Source of the DNA: Heliocidaris tuberculata
Lineage: Eukaryota > Echinodermata > Echinoidea > Camarodonta > Echinometridae
Assembly (NCBI GenBank): GCA_025618425.1
Contig: CM046849.1
Coordinates: forward strand, 33,096,336 to 33,160,335
Direction of reading: 5' to 3'
Length of the DNA: 64,000 nt
In this document: one piece after another, positions 1 through 9,520 of the stretch
Layout: every line of letters begins with the position of its first letter
Position numbering within the stretch: position 1 is the stretch's first letter
The notes under the pieces: generated by a model
Databases searched by the model: none
The model's input: the letters and a program-made list of their open reading frames with translations, nothing else
Told to the model about the DNA's origin: nothing
Position numbers and translations under genes: made by a program

Positions 1-522
1 TTTACAAAAAGTTTCATTAAAATTGGTTATAAAATGAGAGAGTTATGGAAGTTTGAAAAGTCTCGTTTTACTTTCTATGGGGATCCTCAAATTGGCAAAA
101 TTGCTTCAAAATGGCTGATTTTGTGAACAACTCTCCATTTGTTTTGTACACAGATTTTCAGATTTTCCCCATTATCTTTCAAGGTGCAGTTAATCTCCTT
201 CTGAGCTCAACATATATAATGGGAAAATGTATTTTACACCACATATGTCGAGTTCAGGAGGAGACAAGGAGCACCCTGACAGATAATGGGGAAAATCTGA
301 AAATCTGTGTACAAAACAAATGGAGAGTTGTTCACAAAATCAGCCATTTTGAAGCAATTTTGCCAATTTGAGGATCCCCATAGAAAGTAAAACGAGACTT
401 TTCAAACTTCCATAACTCTCTCATTTTATAACCAATTTTAATGAAACTTTTTGTAAAGTGCTTCTCTGAATTTTCACTTTCCAATAACATTGATTCTCTC
501 CTTGGGTTTTGGTTTCCTTTAA
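1..522. mobile_element. TTAA-flanked foldback element, subfamily A, left end cut by window
   Basis: The two halves are near-perfect reverse complements: the text from about 1 to 235 returns inverted from about 237 to 475. The right end reads into GGTTTTGGTTTCCTTTAA with TTAA at 519-522. The left terminus is outside the window. The same sequence occurs complete at 26742-27330 and internally rearranged at 32239-32713. No transposase is encoded; the short open frame from 111 to 371 arises because both arms lack stops and has no family resemblance. TTAA target choice is known for piggyBac-type transposases, so mobilisation by such an enzyme is inference. Confidence 0.85.
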
Positions 523-1180
523 GATGTACTGCTAAATTTTACGAGTCGTATAAGGTACAGTGAATGCTAATATGTATTTTTCAACCTTTCATTCCATTAT
601 TACAGTTACATGTACATAACATGTGCAAACAACTCTGTACATGTACATACATAGTTGAAACACGTATGTGAACGTGATGAGTGAAGACACTTTTAACCCT
701 TTCATGACAGGAATTATTTAAGGGCTAAATTGATCACATTTTGTTCCTCGAATTGGCAGTAATATTTTTCTTTTAATGCTATGTGGTTCTTATAAAATGT
801 AATGTCTGTGAAAACAATATACATATATGATTAGGAACTTTGTTGCAGGGGCAGCGGAGCGTTTTTGAAAGTGTGGGGGGGGGGGGCTGATTTGAGTTCA
901 CTCATTAATGACAATTTTCGAACCTTTTTTCCAAGGTTTATGACACGTGTCTACTCAAAAAAGTGGGGGGCTGCAGCCTCCCCAGCCCCCCCCCCCCACC
1001 CCCGGGTTCCGCGGCCCATGTGTTGAAAAGTTGAAAAACTTGCCAATTTTGATTTAAAAAAAAAAATGATTTTGAACCTCTCAATGTGTTGCCAATGAAA
1101 GGATTTTGAAGCTTATTCTCCTTTTTAAAAATTCCTGGCATTAAACGCAATATGGTCATGCCACAAAAATGGACACAGTA

Positions 1181-2414
1181 GGTGCATCTCCATCAGCCCG
1201 AGTTTGCCCAAGCTTGAGATTCTGGCCCGATCAGCGCTTCTCGAGAAAAAAGTCCGAGTTTGAAAAACCCCATCTCCATCAGCCCGAGTCGAGCGATTCC
1301 AGCTCGTTCTTGGAATAAACTCGAGCTGCTGAGCATGCGCACTTTGAAGATGCAAAATTAAAATAAAATACATAGGATAAATGAAAAGAAGAGAGCAAAG
1401 AAATACATAAGGAAAACATTAAAAAAAAGAAAAGGAAAAACAAAGAAATACATAAGAATAGAAAGAAGAATAGATAATGGGAAAAACAAAGAAATATATA
1501 AGGAGAAAAGGAAAGAAGGAAAAACAAAGTAATACATAAGAAACAAAGAAATACATAAGGAAAAAGATAAAATAGAAAAACAAAGAAATATATAAGGAAA
1601 TATGAAGAAAAGAGGATAGAAAGAGGAACAAAGAAATACATAAGAATAAAAAGAAGAATAAATAATGGGGAAAACAATAAATACAAAAGGAGAAGAAAAG
1701 AGAAGGAAAAACAAAGTTATACATAAGAAACAAAGAAATACATAAGGAAAAGGATAAAATTAAGAGAAAAACAAAGAAATACATAAGGAAATATAAGGAA
1801 AAGATAAGAGAGAAGGAAAACAAAGAAATATAAAGGGAAGAGGATAAAAAAGAAGAACAAAGAAATACATATGGATAGATAGAAAAGTAGACAATGGGAA
1901 AACAAAGAAATACAAAAGGAAAGGATAAAAAGAAAGAAAAATAAAGAAATACATAAGGAAATATGAAGAGAAGAGGATAGAAAGAAGAACAAAGTAATAC
2001 ATTAGAACAGAGAGAAGAATAAATAATGGGGAAAATAAAGAAATATGTAAGGAGAAAAAAGAGAAGGAAAAACAAAGTAATACATAAAAAAAAAATATTT
2101 AAGGAAAAAGATAAGATAGAAAAACAAAGAAATGCATTAGGAAATATAAAGAGAAGAGGACTGAAAGAACAAAGAAATACATATACAAAGAAAAGAGGAT
2201 CGAAAGATCAAAGAACAGAAAATTGGAAAAACAAAGAAATACATAAAGTTGACTTGGGTTTGTAAGCTCGAGAGTCGAGATGAAACCCACGAAATAGCCA
2301 GCTATTTGCCTCTTCATTACAAACTAGCTCGAGCTAGCTCTGCATGATCGGGTTAGTTTCCCCAGATCAGAATTAGCGGGCTATTTTGGAAACTCGGGCT
2401 GATGAAGACGGGCC
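1181..2414. mobile_element. Nested TA-target inverted-repeat element carrying a minisatellite
   Basis: The termini are imperfect inverted repeats of about 28 bp sharing the core CATCAGCCCGAGTTT (1191 onward) and AAACTCGGGCTGATG (about 2390-2404). The element is bracketed by TA at 1179-1180 and 2415-2416. The family C copy at 32997-33412 shows the same site without an insert and with a single TA, so the boundaries are supported by an empty-site comparison. TA duplication is typical of the Tc1/mariner superfamily. About 900 bp of the interior is a purine-rich tandem array; no transposase is visible. Confidence 0.8.
1370..2250. repeat. Purine-rich minisatellite with AAAGAAATACATAAGG-type units
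   Basis: Dozens of imperfect units built around AACAAAGAAATACATAAGG alternate with AGGAAAAG/AGAAGAGGATAG spacers of varying length. The array lies wholly inside the nested TA element. Long minus-strand open frames rich in Phe, Leu, Ser and Tyr arise from the repeat and are not credible genes. Confidence 0.85.
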
Positions 2415-2564
2415 TAGTGCATGCAGCAATTTTTGCTCTTTCTACTCATGCATCTTATATATTTGTAAGGGCTCTGAATCAGAAGTTATTGAACCAAACC
2501 ACAAACTGTGGAATGTTGTCACTCAACATTCCACATTTTGTGGTTTGGCTAGTGAAAGGTTTAA

Positions 2565-2954
2565 ATGCTCGACTGCTGGTACAAAACTACAATGTAGCTG
2601 CATGGCTGCACTACTGTATGCTGTACATACAGTATGTTTCAAGGTGTTCATATGGAATTTGTAAAAGTCAGAAAAAAGAGGGTGTATGCTATTTCTCAAA
2701 ATTGTTCGGAGACTTCAAATTTTGGGGTTTTTAAATTTTCCTGAGGCGGATATCGTATGATTATATAGTTACTGTATCATCACTTTTAATACACTTTTGA
2801 TGCAAGATTGTACTCAAACTATTTTAACTGTACACGTGCTACATGTATATTGTTTATACTTTGTCCAGTGTTGTTGTTGTATTAGATGATACAGGTCAGT
2901 ATTTGATGGTCCCTTAAGTTATGTATATTATATGCCCTATTTATTGTTGTCATC
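2565..2954. other. No gene seen
   Basis: AT-rich unique-looking sequence between two transposons. I see no splice-bounded exon, RNA gene or repeat boundary here. Confidence 0.5.
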
Positions 2955-2957
2955 TAA

Positions 2958-3466
2958 GGGTGTGTTTATCGGGGCGATTCTACCTTCTAATCGGCGACTC
3001 AAGTCCCTGATTAGCTTACCAGTTACCGGCCGTAACCCTCGATAAACACGAACATGACTTGATTACCTCATTAGCTTACCAGACTTGAGTCCCGCAAAAA
3101 GGTGGGATTTGATTACCGTTTGAGCCAGATAAACGACTCTAGTACCGGCGATAAACACAACGCGATTTGATTCGCGAATACATTTCGCAACTTCACACTC
3201 CCGTTTCCGGTTAGGACGAAAGCGCGCGCCTACTAGCCTACTAGCTAACTAAACAGCACAGTACATGTGTCGCCAGAATTGACCTTTACTTCCTAGGTCA
3301 TTTAGCTGGATCCTGCGCGATGCAAAGCAATGGGCTATCCCAGTTTTGAGTCGCGACGATAAACACAGCATCCTGAGAAACCGCATTCATGGGCGCGATC
3401 GTATTCGCGACTCTATTCGCGAATCAAGTACCCTTTTCTAATTTCTAGAAAACGATAAACACACCC
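2958..3466. mobile_element. Harbinger-like non-autonomous element, 509 bp
   Basis: Perfect terminal inverted repeats GGGTGTGTTTATCG and CGATAAACACACCC are bracketed by the 3-bp direct repeat TAA (2955-2957 and 3467-3469). Three-base TWA-type duplications with G-rich termini fit the PIF/Harbinger superfamily. The interior is GC-richer than its surroundings, with repeated CGATAAACAC and TTCGCGA motifs, and has no open frame of note. Confidence 0.75.
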
Positions 3467-3469
3467 TAA

Positions 3470-3932
3470 GATACAATGACATGTAAAGGTGGGTTCTTAT
3501 CAGAAGATGGAGATTATAGGTGCGTAATTATTCAGAAATCAAGATTTTGAAATACAATGTAAGATCATGATGAAGAGGAATTTGAGATTGGAATCCTACG
3601 TCCATGTAAGAGGGTTGGATGAAAGCTACTCAATTGCCTGCCTTCATCCAAATCAAATATCTCTTTCATTCTCAGTAAACATTGAGTAAGGGTTGCTATG
3701 TATTCAAGACCTGTTCCTGTTTGCTTCCTTACTGTATTGTACACAGTAAGCAAAGCTGTGTAAATCCTTGACTTCCTCAGCACCTCACCATGTAAATGAG
3801 TAAAGTCAACCCTGGTGCCACATATTAAGTTCTGAAAACCCCGCCAAACCTCTATCTCAGGGTTGTTATAACAAAGCCTTTATTGTGCATGTTCTGTGGA
3901 AGCCCACTTGTACATTGGAATTTGTCCATAGT
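3470..3932. other. No gene seen
   Basis: A 72-codon minus-strand open frame (3565-3783) lies here but shows no recognisable domain and no splice context. I see nothing else. Confidence 0.4.
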
Positions 3933-3977
3933 TGTCCCCGCCGAACGAAGTTCGCGAGGGGACTATGAAACGGGCTC

Positions 3978-3983
3978 CGTACG

Positions 3984-4038
<55 letters not shown>

Positions 4039-4056
4039 GTCCGTCCGTCCGTCCGT
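3978..4056. repeat. (GT)n followed by (TCCG)n microsatellite; LINE target
   Basis: About 25 GT units run into about five TCCG units, ending at 4056. The TCCG tract resumes at 8111-8128 after the LINE poly-A tail, so it doubles as the target-site duplication of the LINE. Confidence 0.9.
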
Positions 4057-4072
4057 GGTGGGTAATCAAGGA

Positions 4073-7000
4073 ATGTTAATGAACATATTGTCTTTAAATG
4101 TTAAAGGTTTAAGGGACTCAAAGAAGAGAGGTTCGATTATTAATTGGAGTAGACAACGAGGAGATGTAATATTTTTTCAGGAAACATTTAGTACTATTGA
4201 TGTTGAAGACAAATGGGAAACAGAATGGGATGGAATTAGTCTTTTCAGTCATGGAACCAATCATAGTAAAGGGGTTTGTGTATTGATTAAATCAAAGTTG
4301 CATTTTAAGGTATTAAAAACTAAATTAGATTTGGAAGGGCGATATATATTAATTGATGGTGAAGTTCAGGGGACCCGTCTTGTGTTAGGAAATGTTTACT
4401 TTCCAAACAGGGATAAAGAAAATCTCCAATTAGCTTTTCTTCGCATTTTAGAGAGAAGTCTTGAAGAATTTAATAATGAAGGCCATCCTATCATTCTTGG
4501 AGGGGACTTTAACATGATTCGAGATTTTAATTTAGATTGTTCAAACAAAGGGAGAAGAATAGGACAGGCTTTTAATTTAGAATTTGATGATTTTCAAGGG
4601 AAATTTGATTTAATTGATATTTGGAGAAAGAAGAATTTGGAAAAAAAACAATATACGTATAGACAGAAAAATCCTTTAATTCAAAGTAGGTTAGACTATT
4701 GGATAATAAGTAGTGGATTAGAAGAGCGAGTGAACGGTTGTAAAATCGTTGCTTCGGTAGCCCCCGATCATTCGGCTATTGAGTTAGAACTAAAACTTGC
4801 ACATGAAATATTTAAACGAGGACCATCCTATTGGAAGTTTAATAATAGTCTTTGTTTAGATTCAGAATATACAAACGGCATGAAAAATGAAATAACGTGC
4901 TTGATAGAAGTGTTAAGAAAAGAAATTGTAGATAACAGGATTTTGTGGGACTTTGTTAAAATGAAAGTAAGAGATTATACAATAAAATATTCTAAAATTA
5001 AGGCACGAGAAAGAAAGTCACTTATGAGTAAATTGCAGGATGAAGTGCAAAAATTGGAGGAAAATTTGGCTTTAGATGGCGATAGAAATACACTAGAAGA
5101 GTTAGAATTAAAAAGAGCAGAGTTAAATGGGATATACGGACATGCTTTAAGTGGTTTGAAAGTTAGATCTCGGGCTAAATGGTTTGAAGAAAGTGAAATT
5201 AATGATAGATACTTTGAACAATTGTTAAAAGTAAATAGTAATAAAACTTTTATAGGAAAAATAAAATCTAATGGCGAAATGGTAACATGTCAACAAAAGA
5301 TTTTGAAAGAAATAAGGAAATTTTATTCAAGTTTATATTCACAAACTAATCAGAAAGATAGATATGAATCTGGACAAGAATATTTTTTCAGTGATATTCC
5401 GATGATAAAGGAAAGTAATAAGAAATTATGCGATGAAAAAATAAGCACAGGGGAATGTTTCTCCATTTTAAATGAGATGCAATTAAATAAAACCCCCGGT
5501 AATGACGGTTTGACTGTAGAATTCTATCGAACATTCTGGTCATTGATAGGAAAATTAGTTATAGATTCCTTTAATACTTCCTTTCAAAAGGGGGAACTGT
5601 CTTCGTCACAAAAACAGGGGGTTATAACTTTAATTGAAAAAGAAGGTAAAGACCCTCTTTTGATAGAAAACTACAGGCCCATTTCATTATTGAATGTAGA
5701 TTATAAAATTTTGTCTAAAATACTAGCAAGCAGGATTAAAAAAGTTTTAGATGAAGTAATTCATACAGATCAAGTAGGCTATATGAAAGGAAGGAATATA
5801 GGAGAAGCAGTAAGATTAATAGACGATGTTATATTCCATTCGTCTACATTTAATATAAACGGTTTCTTGTTAGCTATCGACTTTGAAAAAGCGTTCGACT
5901 CCGTTTCGCATTCATTTTTGAAGAAAATATTAAGTTTGTATGGTTTTGGCCCTCATTTTCGTAAGTGGGTTGATATTTTATATTTTAAAGCAGTTAGTTG
6001 TGTTATGAATGGTGGACACTCCACTGGTTACTTTGATGTGGGGAGAGGAGTACGTCAGGGGGATCCATTGTCTCCGTATTTGTTTCTTTTAGTTATAGAA
6101 GTGTTAGCACTTGCAATTCGTAAAGCACATAATATAAACGGGATACAAATAGGACATACTGAAGTGAAGTTAACTATGTATGCAGATGATATGACTATGT
6201 TTTTGAAAGATTTAGAATCAATACAAAATCTAGAAAAGGTGTTAAATACGTTTTGGAGATTATCAGGATTAAAAGTGAACAAAAACAAAACAAAGATATT
6301 GATGTTAGGTCCTCGTAAAAGTATAAGAAATACGTTTTCACTGGGAAAGCAGGTAGAAGTTGTTAAAATACTTGGGATATATTTTTCTGTAGACGTAAAT
6401 ATAAAGGAGGAGATGAATTATAAAGAAATATTAAGTAAAATCAAAAGATTATTAGGCTGGTGTAAACAGCGCGATTTGACCCTTACTGGTAAAATACAAT
6501 TGTTGAAAGTATTTGCCTTATCTAAACTTATATATGTCTCTTCTGTATTATTGGTACCAACTTGGGTTTATAAAGAAGTTGAAAAAATTAGTTTTGATTT
6601 CATATGGAGAGGTCATGATAAGATTAAAAGAAATATCCTTTATTTGACTTATAATCACGGAGGTTTAAAAATGATGAATTTTAGAGATATGATTAAGGCA
6701 CAAAGAATAATGTGGATTAAGAGACTAATCTATGAAGACAGTAATATGAAATGGAAAAAATATTTTGACTATATATTCCAGTCAATTGGAGGAAGATTTA
6801 TATTTTTATGTGATTATGATATGAAAGATTTTCATATTCAGGCGCCTCCATTGTACTTGGAATATTTGAATATTTGGCATGACTTAAGAAGGAACAGAAT
6901 TATTACTAGTAACTTAGGAAATCAAATGATTTTTAATAATACTTTAATCTGTTTTGGCCGGAAAACGCTATTTAATAGGAAACTATTTGAGGCTAATATA

Positions 7001-7837
7001 TATCAAATTAAGCATGTTGTAGATAAAGAAGGCCATTTAAGGCCAGTTAGCTATTTTTTACAAAAAGGTCTTGATGCCAACGATTTATTCTACATTAGTA
7101 GCATTTACTCATCATTGCCGATGAATTTGAAAGAGAAAAGGAAAAAAGACGAAAAGATAAATGACACGATCGATTACTCGGAATTAATGTATAAAGTAAG
7201 CGATAAAATAATACCATATGAAGGACTGACTTCTAAATTATGTTATAAAATCTTTATAGATAATATAAAGGAAACCTTTGCGTTTAGACACGCGGAAATA
7301 GCACATTTAAATACTACATCTGGAATTGCGACTTCCTTTTTGACCCCGAGATTATGCACTTTAGATGGTAAATTACGTGAATTTCAGTTTAGATTATTAC
7401 ACAGTATCCTATATTGCAATGATAAACTGTATCAGTTTGGCTATATATCATCTAACTTATGTTCTTTCTGTGGAAAGGAAATTGAGGTATACAACCACTT
7501 ATTTATGAATTGTCAATTTGTTAAAAAATTGTGGCAAGAAATAGGGGAACAAATGAAATTGATGCACTTAGATACTTTAAAATGGGAGGAGATTTTGGTT
7601 GGGTTAGATGGAAAATCAGAAAAGCACATGTATATTAACCACTTAATTATACTCATAAAATATATGATATACAATGCGAGATCAAAAGGAACGCCCCCAA
7701 CAAAGAAAGAAATCTATAATGCACTTTTAGAAAGTAAGGATAATGAACATAAAAAGGCAATAGCTCGAAATAAGTTAAGTCTACATCTAAAGAAATGGAA
7801 TTATTTTGAATGTTGGACGGAAGGAGGACATACATGA
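4073..7837 (+). CDS. LINE ORF2: endonuclease and reverse transcriptase
   Basis: A 1254-residue product if the ATG at 4073 is used; the in-frame extension upstream to 3932 is translated microsatellite and was rejected as the start. The N-terminal apurinic-type endonuclease is complete: QE at 36-37, GGDFN at 143-147, SRLDYW, and PDH at 231-233. The reverse transcriptase follows, with NYRPISLLN, the first catalytic Asp at 603 (AIDFEKAFDS), RQGDPLSP, and YADD at 703-706. The C-terminus has a CX2C-X8-H-X4-C zinc knuckle (Cys1130, Cys1133, His1142, Cys1147), usual in L1/Tx1 proteins. It would nick target DNA and copy its own RNA there. No internal stop or frameshift was found. Clade assignment to L1/Tx1 rests on motif style, not on a tree. 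Confidence 0.93.
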   Translation: MLMNILSLNVKGLRDSKKRGSIINWSRQRGDVIFFQETFSTIDVEDKWETEWDGISLFSHGTNHSKGVCVLIKSKLHFKVLKTKLDLEGRYILIDGEVQGTRLVLGNVYFPNRDKENLQLAFLRILERSLEEFNNEGHPIILGGDFNMIRDFNLDCSNKGRRIGQAFNLEFDDFQGKFDLIDIWRKKNLEKKQYTYRQKNPLIQSRLDYWIISSGLEERVNGCKIVASVAPDHSAIELELKLAHEIFKRGPSYWKFNNSLCLDSEYTNGMKNEITCLIEVLRKEIVDNRILWDFVKMKVRDYTIKYSKIKARERKSLMSKLQDEVQKLEENLALDGDRNTLEELELKRAELNGIYGHALSGLKVRSRAKWFEESEINDRYFEQLLKVNSNKTFIGKIKSNGEMVTCQQKILKEIRKFYSSLYSQTNQKDRYESGQEYFFSDIPMIKESNKKLCDEKISTGECFSILNEMQLNKTPGNDGLTVEFYRTFWSLIGKLVIDSFNTSFQKGELSSSQKQGVITLIEKEGKDPLLIENYRPISLLNVDYKILSKILASRIKKVLDEVIHTDQVGYMKGRNIGEAVRLIDDVIFHSSTFNINGFLLAIDFEKAFDSVSHSFLKKILSLYGFGPHFRKWVDILYFKAVSCVMNGGHSTGYFDVGRGVRQGDPLSPYLFLLVIEVLALAIRKAHNINGIQIGHTEVKLTMYADDMTMFLKDLESIQNLEKVLNTFWRLSGLKVNKNKTKILMLGPRKSIRNTFSLGKQVEVVKILGIYFSVDVNIKEEMNYKEILSKIKRLLGWCKQRDLTLTGKIQLLKVFALSKLIYVSSVLLVPTWVYKEVEKISFDFIWRGHDKIKRNILYLTYNHGGLKMMNFRDMIKAQRIMWIKRLIYEDSNMKWKKYFDYIFQSIGGRFIFLCDYDMKDFHIQAPPLYLEYLNIWHDLRRNRIITSNLGNQMIFNNTLICFGRKTLFNRKLFEANIYQIKHVVDKEGHLRPVSYFLQKGLDANDLFYISSIYSSLPMNLKEKRKKDEKINDTIDYSELMYKVSDKIIPYEGLTSKLCYKIFIDNIKETFAFRHAEIAHLNTTSGIATSFLTPRLCTLDGKLREFQFRLLHSILYCNDKLYQFGYISSNLCSFCGKEIEVYNHLFMNCQFVKKLWQEIGEQMKLMHLDTLKWEEILVGLDGKSEKHMYINHLIILIKYMIYNARSKGTPPTKKEIYNALLESKDNEHKKAIARNKLSLHLKKWNYFECWTEGGHT

Positions 7838-8110
7838 TAATATCACAAACAGTTTTAAAGAAATTATATTCATTATTACAATTGCCCTATATACTTTGAA
7901 TTTGCACCTATCAGGTTTTAATCTATACCTTGTTCAGTTAAATTGTACTATTGTTGTTTATTTATGGATGGCACGTAATGGAAATATATAATTTGTATTG
8001 TGTTTATTGCCATGTTGAATTATATTGTGTAATTAATGCTCAATTTGTAATTATTCGTTTTGAAAAACTGAATAAGGAATAAAAAAATTATGAAAAGAAA
8101 AAAAAAAAAA
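7838..8110 (+). other. LINE 3' UTR and poly-A tail
   Basis: An AT-rich stretch with overlapping polyadenylation-like signals (GGAATAAAAAAATT near 8070) ends in an A-rich tail before the target sequence resumes. In L1-type elements this region is recognised for target-primed reverse transcription; that role is inferred here. Confidence 0.75.
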
Positions 8111-8145
8111 GTCCGTCCGTCTGTCCGTGTGTGCTCAAATGTTAG

Positions 8146-8434
8146 AAAATGCTACTTCTCCGTCATTTCTTGGCCGATTTTGATTCCGATTGTTTTATCT
8201 GATAGGGCTGGGTGGGGGCTTCCAAACTTCTACACAGAATTTTGAAATTCATTAATTATGCAAATTTATGCAAGTTTATTCAAAATCGACGAAAAATGCT
8301 ACTTCTCCTCTATTTCACATCGGATTTTGATTCCGATTGTTTTATCTGATAGGGCTGGGTGGGGGCTTCCAAACTTCTACACAGAATTTTGAAATTCATT
8401 AATTATGCAAATTTATGCAAATTTATTCAAAATG
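8146..8434. repeat. 147-bp tandem duplication
   Basis: Two consecutive copies beginning AAAATGCTACTTCTCC (8146 and 8293), each containing GATTCCGATTGTTTTATCTG and ending in an AATTATGCAAATTTATGCAA stretch. They differ mostly in the first 40 bases. The duplication is part of the older host element of the LINE. Confidence 0.85.
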
Positions 8435-8606
8435 GCTGAAGGTTCATAATGTTTTCATGTTTTATATTTCAGTTGTATACATGCATTGTTGGTATTCTCT
8501 TCTTTTGCATGCAGTAACATTATTATTTTATTCACTAAAGTTTTTCACTGAAGTTTTAAGGTTCAGGCTAGTTAATTTCCACAGATCTGCACTTTCGGCG
8601 GGGACA

Positions 8607-8900
8607 TTTATTACGCATTGCGTAATTTACTCATTCACTTGTTTAGTTTGTTATTAGGTACAGAAGTGCATAATGAAATGCATTAAAATGCATGTAGCCC
8701 CCCCCCCCCCCATCCTCTCTAGGTCCAAGAAATAATATTTATCCAGTTACTTTCAAGACTGTTTTACCATTTGTGAAAATTAGCTGTGCAGTTTTTATTA
8801 GCATTTGGTAAAAAGAGTAATCCTCACAAAAGAATATCAGCTAAATTGATGCAGCACCTAAAACTTGTGAGAGAAGATTTACAAGGCAGTCTCCAGGAAC
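8607..8900. other. Probable CERS intron, no exon recognised
   Basis: Includes a poly-C run at 8699-8711. I searched for the missing N-terminal CERS exon (first membrane span, Trp/Pro-rich start) and did not find a convincing one here or further upstream. Confidence 0.4.
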
Positions 8901-9281
8901 CCTGATAACCTCTTGAGAAATCATGAAGAACATTTGATTTCTTGTCTCTTTTTCAGTATTGCGATATATATCTCTTGGTCATTTACATGTAGTTGGGATC
9001 AAATCAAAGAACCAAAGTGAGGCAGCCCCCAGCACCATCCTGGAGAAGGTCTACAAGTCTTTCTCCAAGAACATGGACAATCTCTTGGGAAATAATTTAG
9101 AATTTTCCATTTTTTGTCTCTTTTTCAGATGTATTGCCACTCCTCTTGGTCAAGTTGTGGGGATCATATCTATGAGGCAGCACCCAACACCATCCTTGAG
9201 AAAGTGTACAAGTCTATCTCCAAGAACACTCACAATATCTTGGGAAGTCATTTAGAATTTTCCATTTTTTGTCTCTCTTTC
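8881..9281 (+). pseudogene. Tandem decayed half-copies of the CERS homeodomain exon
   Basis: Two copies of the acceptor plus the 5' half of the homeodomain exon precede the real exon, with acceptor AG at 8955-8956 and 9127-9128 (the real one is at 9282-9283). Copy 1 still reads GIKSKN, then EAAPSTILEKVYKSFSKN. Copy 2 has a 10-base deletion after GGGGATCA that breaks the frame. Both run straight into intron-like sequence where the recognition-helix half should be, and neither has a usable donor. A still older scrap (AGGAACCCTGATA) lies near 8897. The spacing is 172 and 155 bp. They could act as decoy acceptors. Confidence 0.8.
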
Positions 9282-9283
9282 AG

Positions 9284-9520
9284 ATGTATTGCCACTCCTC
9301 TAGGTCAAGTAGTGGGGATCAAATCCAAGAACCATTATGAGGCAGCACCCAACACCATCCTGGAGAAAGTTTACAAGTCGGTCTCCAAGAACCCTGATAG
9401 GAAACGGCTAGAGGGACTAGCCAAACAGCTGGACTGGTCAGTTAGGACAGTTCAGAGGTGGTTCAGACGAAGACGAAATCAAGACAGACCCAGCATGCTT
9501 GTTAAATTCACAGAAACATG
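9284..9520 (+). CDS. CERS: CERS exon: homeodomain-like segment
   Basis: It starts after TTTCAG with one base of a split codon and ends with TG before GTGAGA, giving 78 complete codons. The product begins CIATPLGQVVGIKSKN and contains PNTILEKVYKSVSKNP, then the recognition-helix region WFRRRRNQDRP, which is nearly invariant in vertebrate homeodomain-bearing ceramide synthases. In that family the domain is truncated and its DNA-binding role is doubtful, but the basic end is needed for activity. The split Cys codon (TG plus T of the next exon) confirms the join. Confidence 0.93.

Larger units (their letters stand above)
693..2564 (+). mobile_element. TTAA-flanked element, family C, copy 1 (interrupted)
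   Basis: It begins TTAACCCTTTCATGACAGG and ends GTGAAAGGTTTAA. It aligns with the copies at 17891-18340 and 32997-33412 (reverse), which show the uninterrupted form of about 416-450 bp. Copy 1 is split at 1180 by a 1.2 kb element with a TA target duplication. Near its right end, 2494-2547 forms a hairpin (CCAAACCACA against TGTGGTTTGG) that is longer than in the other copies. No coding capacity was seen. Confidence 0.8.
4057..8110 (+). mobile_element. Non-LTR retrotransposon (L1/Tx1-like), intact ORF2, inserted in a microsatellite
   Basis: This is a LINE insertion of about 4.05 kb. The 5' junction is directly after the TCCG tract and 16 bp before the ORF2 ATG; the 3' end carries an AATAAA-like run, a poly-A tail (about 8081-8110) and then TCCG sequence again. 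No ORF1 is present, so the copy is either 5'-truncated almost exactly at ORF2 or belongs to a single-ORF lineage. The undamaged reading frame implies recent insertion. Some members of the Tx1 branch of L1 are known to favour microsatellites or multicopy RNA genes, which makes the location notable. Confidence 0.9.
3933..8606. mobile_element. Inverted-repeat element split by a LINE
   Basis: The left end TGTCCCCGCCGAA (3933) and right end TTCGGCGGGGACA (to 8606) are perfect inverted repeats. Just inside the left end lie a GAACGAAGTTC palindrome, a (GT)n tract and a (TCCG)n tract; the LINE sits in the (TCCG)n tract. Without the LINE the element is about 0.6 kb. Its right half contains a 147-bp tandem duplication (8146-8434). 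It encodes nothing recognisable. I cannot assign a superfamily because no clear target duplication is visible. Confidence 0.65.

Noticed and set aside
1279..2317. Minus-strand frames of 80-218 codons rich in Phe, Leu, Ser and Tyr
   Set aside because: They lie within the purine-rich minisatellite inside a transposon.
3932..4072. In-frame 47-codon extension of the LINE ORF2
   Set aside because: It encodes Cys-Val repeats from the (GT)n target sequence that precedes the element.
8957..9250. The two half-exon copies as true alternative CERS exons
   Set aside because: Copy 2 is frameshifted, neither has a donor, and both lack the recognition-helix half.
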